From Bacteroides sp. (GTDB lineage Bacteria; Bacteroidota; Bacteroidia; Bacteroidales; Muribaculaceae), in the NCBI GenBank assembly GCA_014802425.1, contig JAAVCH010000004.1:92253-150664 (forward strand): a stretch of 58,412 nucleotides of DNA. The letters are read 5' to 3'. Each line of letters opens with the position of its first letter. Positions within the stretch are counted from its first letter, which is position 1. A program made the translations under genes and the position numbers. This document shows positions 56,501 to 58,412 of this stretch, piece after piece. The notes beneath the pieces were generated by a model, which saw only the letters and a program-made list of their open reading frames with translations, did not search any database and had not been told where the DNA came from.

Positions 56501-58412
56501 ACTCGGTGAGCTACGTCCATTCCCCCGAGGAGAAGGACGGCTATTATCTCGGATTCCCGTATGACCGCCTCACCACTACCCGCTATAACGGAGACGTCTT
56601 TACGGAACGTGAGTACATTCCGGCATATTCCAGACTGAAGCCCAATGTAATACAGCGTTACAGGAACGGCAAGTCCGTAAGTTCCGAATCCTTTACCTAC
56701 GACTCCAGAGGAAGCGTGCTGAGACACAGTACAAAAAGGTTCTCCGGGAAATCGCTGACCACCTCGTATAAGCGTGACGGCCTCGGCAGGATTACAGAGG
56801 AGACCGACCCGAGGGGGCATGTCACCCGCTACCGTTACGACTCTTACGGACGTCCCGACTCGATAACCGATGCCCGGGGCAACCTGACGGCATACGGCTA
56901 CGACGCTTTCGGAAGAAAGACCTGGACACGCCTTCCTGACGGTACTTCCGAGCTATGCAACGTGACATGGGACAAGTCCGGAAAAGGACTATATGTAGAA
57001 TATACCGGTTCAGAAGGCCGACCGGATGTAAGGACATATCACGATGCGCTCGGTCGCACCGTAAGGGAATCGACCGCCCTGTTCGACGGTACTTTCAGCA
57101 ACGTAGACAGAGGTTATGACCCGGACGGCAACCTCATCGCGGAGTCGCTGCCGTTCACGGGAGCCGGTGCCACGTATTGGAACACCTTCACCTACGATCT
57201 ATATGGCCGACCACTGACAGCCTCCTCCGCATCAGGAGCCTCCAGATCATGGACGTATAGCGGTCGGACCGTGACGGAGACCGAAAACGGCCGTACCTCC
57301 AAAAGCACCTCCGATGTTTTCGGGAACCTCATATCACGTACCGACCCGACCGGGACGGCGACCTACTCCCTTGCCGCCGACGGGCAGGTCAACACGATAA
57401 CCCTGACCGGAGGCCACGTCACAAGATATACATACGACGTCTACCGCAGGCAATCGTCTGTGACCGACCCGAGCTCCGGAACAATCTCGCAGACTTATGA
57501 TGCGGGGGGCAATATAGCCGTCGTGACAGATGCAAGGGGCAAGACAATCAGTCATGAGTACGATAGCTTCGGACTGTTGACAAAGACGGTGTGTCCGGAG
57601 ATGACAACCGTATATACATATGATGACTACGGGCAGCTCACCTCAGCCGTTTCCTCCAACAGTTCATCACGTTCCTACCTCTACGACAGTAAGGGACGTC
57701 TGAGCAAGGACCGTGAGGAAGCTCCCGACGGAATCTGGCTTGAGAGGGAGTATACGTATGATACCGGAAGCGGCCTTGTGACTTCAATTGCATACCGGAC
57801 ATCGAGGGGGATGTCCCTGACGGAGGACAGAACCTATGCTCAGGGTGTCCGCACGGAGGTGAAGGTCAACGGCACAAGTTCGGTCTACAGTCTTGAGAAG
57901 GTCAATGAATATGGTCAGCCGACCGAGATAAAGACCGGGGACGTGACCCGGAAGTATCAGTTCTCGCCTTACGGCCTGCCGGCGCGGAGAGTCGCCTCCA
58001 CGGACAAGGGCACCATACAGCATCATGCCTACGGCTTCGACCAGGCCACGGGACAACTTGTCGAGCGGCGCGACATAACACGCAAGCTCATGGAGGCCTT
58101 TTCATATGACGCCCTTGACCGGCTGACGGCACATGGACTTAAGCGCACGACCTACGATGCAAAAGGGAACATAACGTCGCACAGTGACGTGGGTTCATTC
58201 ACATACGGCTCGGACACCTCGCCGTATGCCATCACCGGTGCCGAGACCGATGACGAGTCACTCTTCCCGTCACGCCAGTCGATCCGCTATGGCTCTTTCT
58301 CCCGTCCGGTCAACCTTACCGAAAAGTCATTTACCGCATCGTTCCAGTACAATGACGCCTACGACAGGGTGCGCATGAGCGTGATGAATGGGATTGACGA
58401 AGTAAGGACAAA
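53575..58412 (+). CDS. Giant SpvB/VCBS/RHS-repeat surface protein, 3' truncated by the window
   Basis: The frame is open from ATG 53575 to the last base, at least 1,612 codons, and continues beyond. A signal peptide (residues 1-24) and a proline-rich linker are followed by an SpvB/TcaC-type N-terminal domain (about 95-330, PAVSLAYDSQRGNSMTGIGW). Between about 525 and 730 are four FG-GAP/VCBS calcium-binding repeats (GDFNGDGKDE, CDGDGKSD, GEFDGDGLPD, QDIDRDGRCE). From about 885 on, YD/RHS repeats run to the window edge (YDSYGRPDSITDARGNLT and many more). The C-terminal part, where a toxin or variable domain would lie, is outside the window. Confidence 0.92.
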   Translation, partial: MKTTLFSLIATTLLLASFPYLTFAGTQEFQTPSIDYPETEEATSDSISWPEIHWPEIVHGDASEAGNPQTESSTLTATTSSAEESLPPPAPRSISKSAVVGEIPYTSGVSQTGARTYNVPIEVYPGIDGMQPAVSLAYDSQRGNSMTGIGWALAGLPVITRGTKSVYYDREPRGIQMDITDAFFLDGVRLIQSGRDPDRWPFRSETGDIIVHGMTPDGDLACFEVFYPDGKKGIFGFPDNSTPQLSYPLTSLIDLHGNRIEYDYIQDNGVYYPVAIRYNGASVEFLYADRDDVLSSYLSGSRTVMYRLLESITCRLSDQELRTYSLSYSDMSGASLLNSIRCSSGIHALNPLCFSYGAETGVKAFSVNDISLGSHFIFDSQTDINSFQIVPGRFDHDRGTEGLIVYPSVFPYLHDTRNGRNWIINPFNSGQKILVYTCLDPGTPEESVAITAGDGFISMLSADLTGRREDNVIKVNNSCSINKEWVTFTVYARNLYGGLSQRYTRTYKSAERVYMDKESNPSVHPKFWYTGDFNGDGKDEVMGISLHQPTGDSQFPSEIFLYDLENDNLLFHGHVMDFKVMLPGTANSDADFIALNSDRIIIIDCDGDGKSDICHIHEKGTTVYTFSGFDTGSPQVRVLSSTIIPDRKYLEKRDLMAGEFDGDGLPDLLVTPTSKYNTADYKETLWHIFHFTGQGNLYHENLLTSVHRTGRSDNGFMVQDIDRDGRCEVISYDGYSFRVYAVSRDGLTQTGSEQRYSNPKSILAPFDINNRRERTCLLALSDGKVSKYDWKFDRQRQSLLTEMTNSLGVVERTSYSNISREGMETGYYQKGNNAVYPYVDIDTPLDVVGTAETWVDEKRMSLDRYSYYNALFHRQGLGFRGFEGIAITDLKNRRTERTYDPYNFCVLTGERTPASEISLSYDFSKARERTGRVLLTGKTEKDFLRNTTTTYSYEYDSYGFPTKETISYSGEATVVNSVSYVHSPEEKDGYYLGFPYDRLTTTRYNGDVFTEREYIPAYSRLKPNVIQRYRNGKSVSSESFTYDSRGSVLRHSTKRFSGKSLTTSYKRDGLGRITEETDPRGHVTRYRYDSYGRPDSITDARGNLTAYGYDAFGRKTWTRLPDGTSELCNVTWDKSGKGLYVEYTGSEGRPDVRTYHDALGRTVRESTALFDGTFSNVDRGYDPDGNLIAESLPFTGAGATYWNTFTYDLYGRPLTASSASGASRSWTYSGRTVTETENGRTSKSTSDVFGNLISRTDPTGTATYSLAADGQVNTITLTGGHVTRYTYDVYRRQSSVTDPSSGTISQTYDAGGNIAVVTDARGKTISHEYDSFGLLTKTVCPEMTTVYTYDDYGQLTSAVSSNSSSRSYLYDSKGRLSKDREEAPDGIWLEREYTYDTGSGLVTSIAYRTSRGMSLTEDRTYAQGVRTEVKVNGTSSVYSLEKVNEYGQPTEIKTGDVTRKYQFSPYGLPARRVASTDKGTIQHHAYGFDQATGQLVERRDITRKLMEAFSYDALDRLTAHGLKRTTYDAKGNITSHSDVGSFTYGSDTSPYAITGAETDDESLFPSRQSIRYGSFSRPVNLTEKSFTASFQYNDAYDRVRMSVMNGIDEVRT

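Overview
The window looks like a chromosomal segment of a fairly G+C-rich member of Bacteroidales, most like the Muribaculaceae. This is inferred from the gene families (DUF4831, DUF4249, DUF1573, DUF3098, a Bacteroidetes-type YidC), from type IX secretion-like C-terminal tails, and from repeated promoters of the Bacteroidota form TTTG or TTG, 19-20 bases, TAnnTTTG. No rRNA, CRISPR array or intact insertion sequence was seen.

Layout. 3-3422 is the 3' part of a membrane STAND-type NTPase gene of visibly lower G+C, probably acquired. 3710-7684 (minus) is a housekeeping operon: ftsX, DUF3098, uppP, truB, queA. 7953-15683 (plus) holds mtaB, a family 2 glycosyltransferase, surE, nnr, DUF4831, xseA and xseB, followed by an exported TPR-CHAT protein (15748-18645). 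18671-21682 (minus) is a TonB-dependent receptor with a DUF4249 lipoprotein. 21901-24006 (plus) holds a CD225-like protein, a DUF2752 protein and a HipA-like kinase/DUF3037 pair. A cupin-hcp operon (24165-26164, minus) faces dtd and an AlkD-like gene. Two tRNA genes (Ser-UGA, Pro-UGG) lie at 28354-28707, beside what may be an old integration site. 29046-36410 (plus) is a second core block: two DUF1573 proteins, meaB, an acyl-CoA synthetase, a CBS-nucleotidyltransferase, obgE and an acyltransferase.

36583-45493 is the most unusual part. It looks like a peptide or protein export locus: a TPR lipoprotein with a C-terminal LuxR-like helix-turn-helix, small exported proteins, an outer-membrane beta-barrel, a peptidase-C39 ABC exporter and the beginning of an HlyD-type adaptor. 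Three of its genes carry lesions. There is an in-frame TAG just before the helix-turn-helix region of the TPR gene, an in-frame TAG just after the signal peptide of a cargo-like gene, and an hlyD gene cut off after its membrane helix and fused to the last codons of an outer-membrane barrel gene. The locus is either decaying or is recoded at amber codons.

45662-52947 returns to core genes: pyrG, yidC, a polyferredoxin-like membrane protein, thyA, folA and a glycosyltransferase. The window ends in a small protein with a T9SS-type tail (53115-53558) and the first 1,612 codons of a very large SpvB/VCBS/RHS-repeat surface protein (53575 to the window edge), which has no stop codon inside the window.
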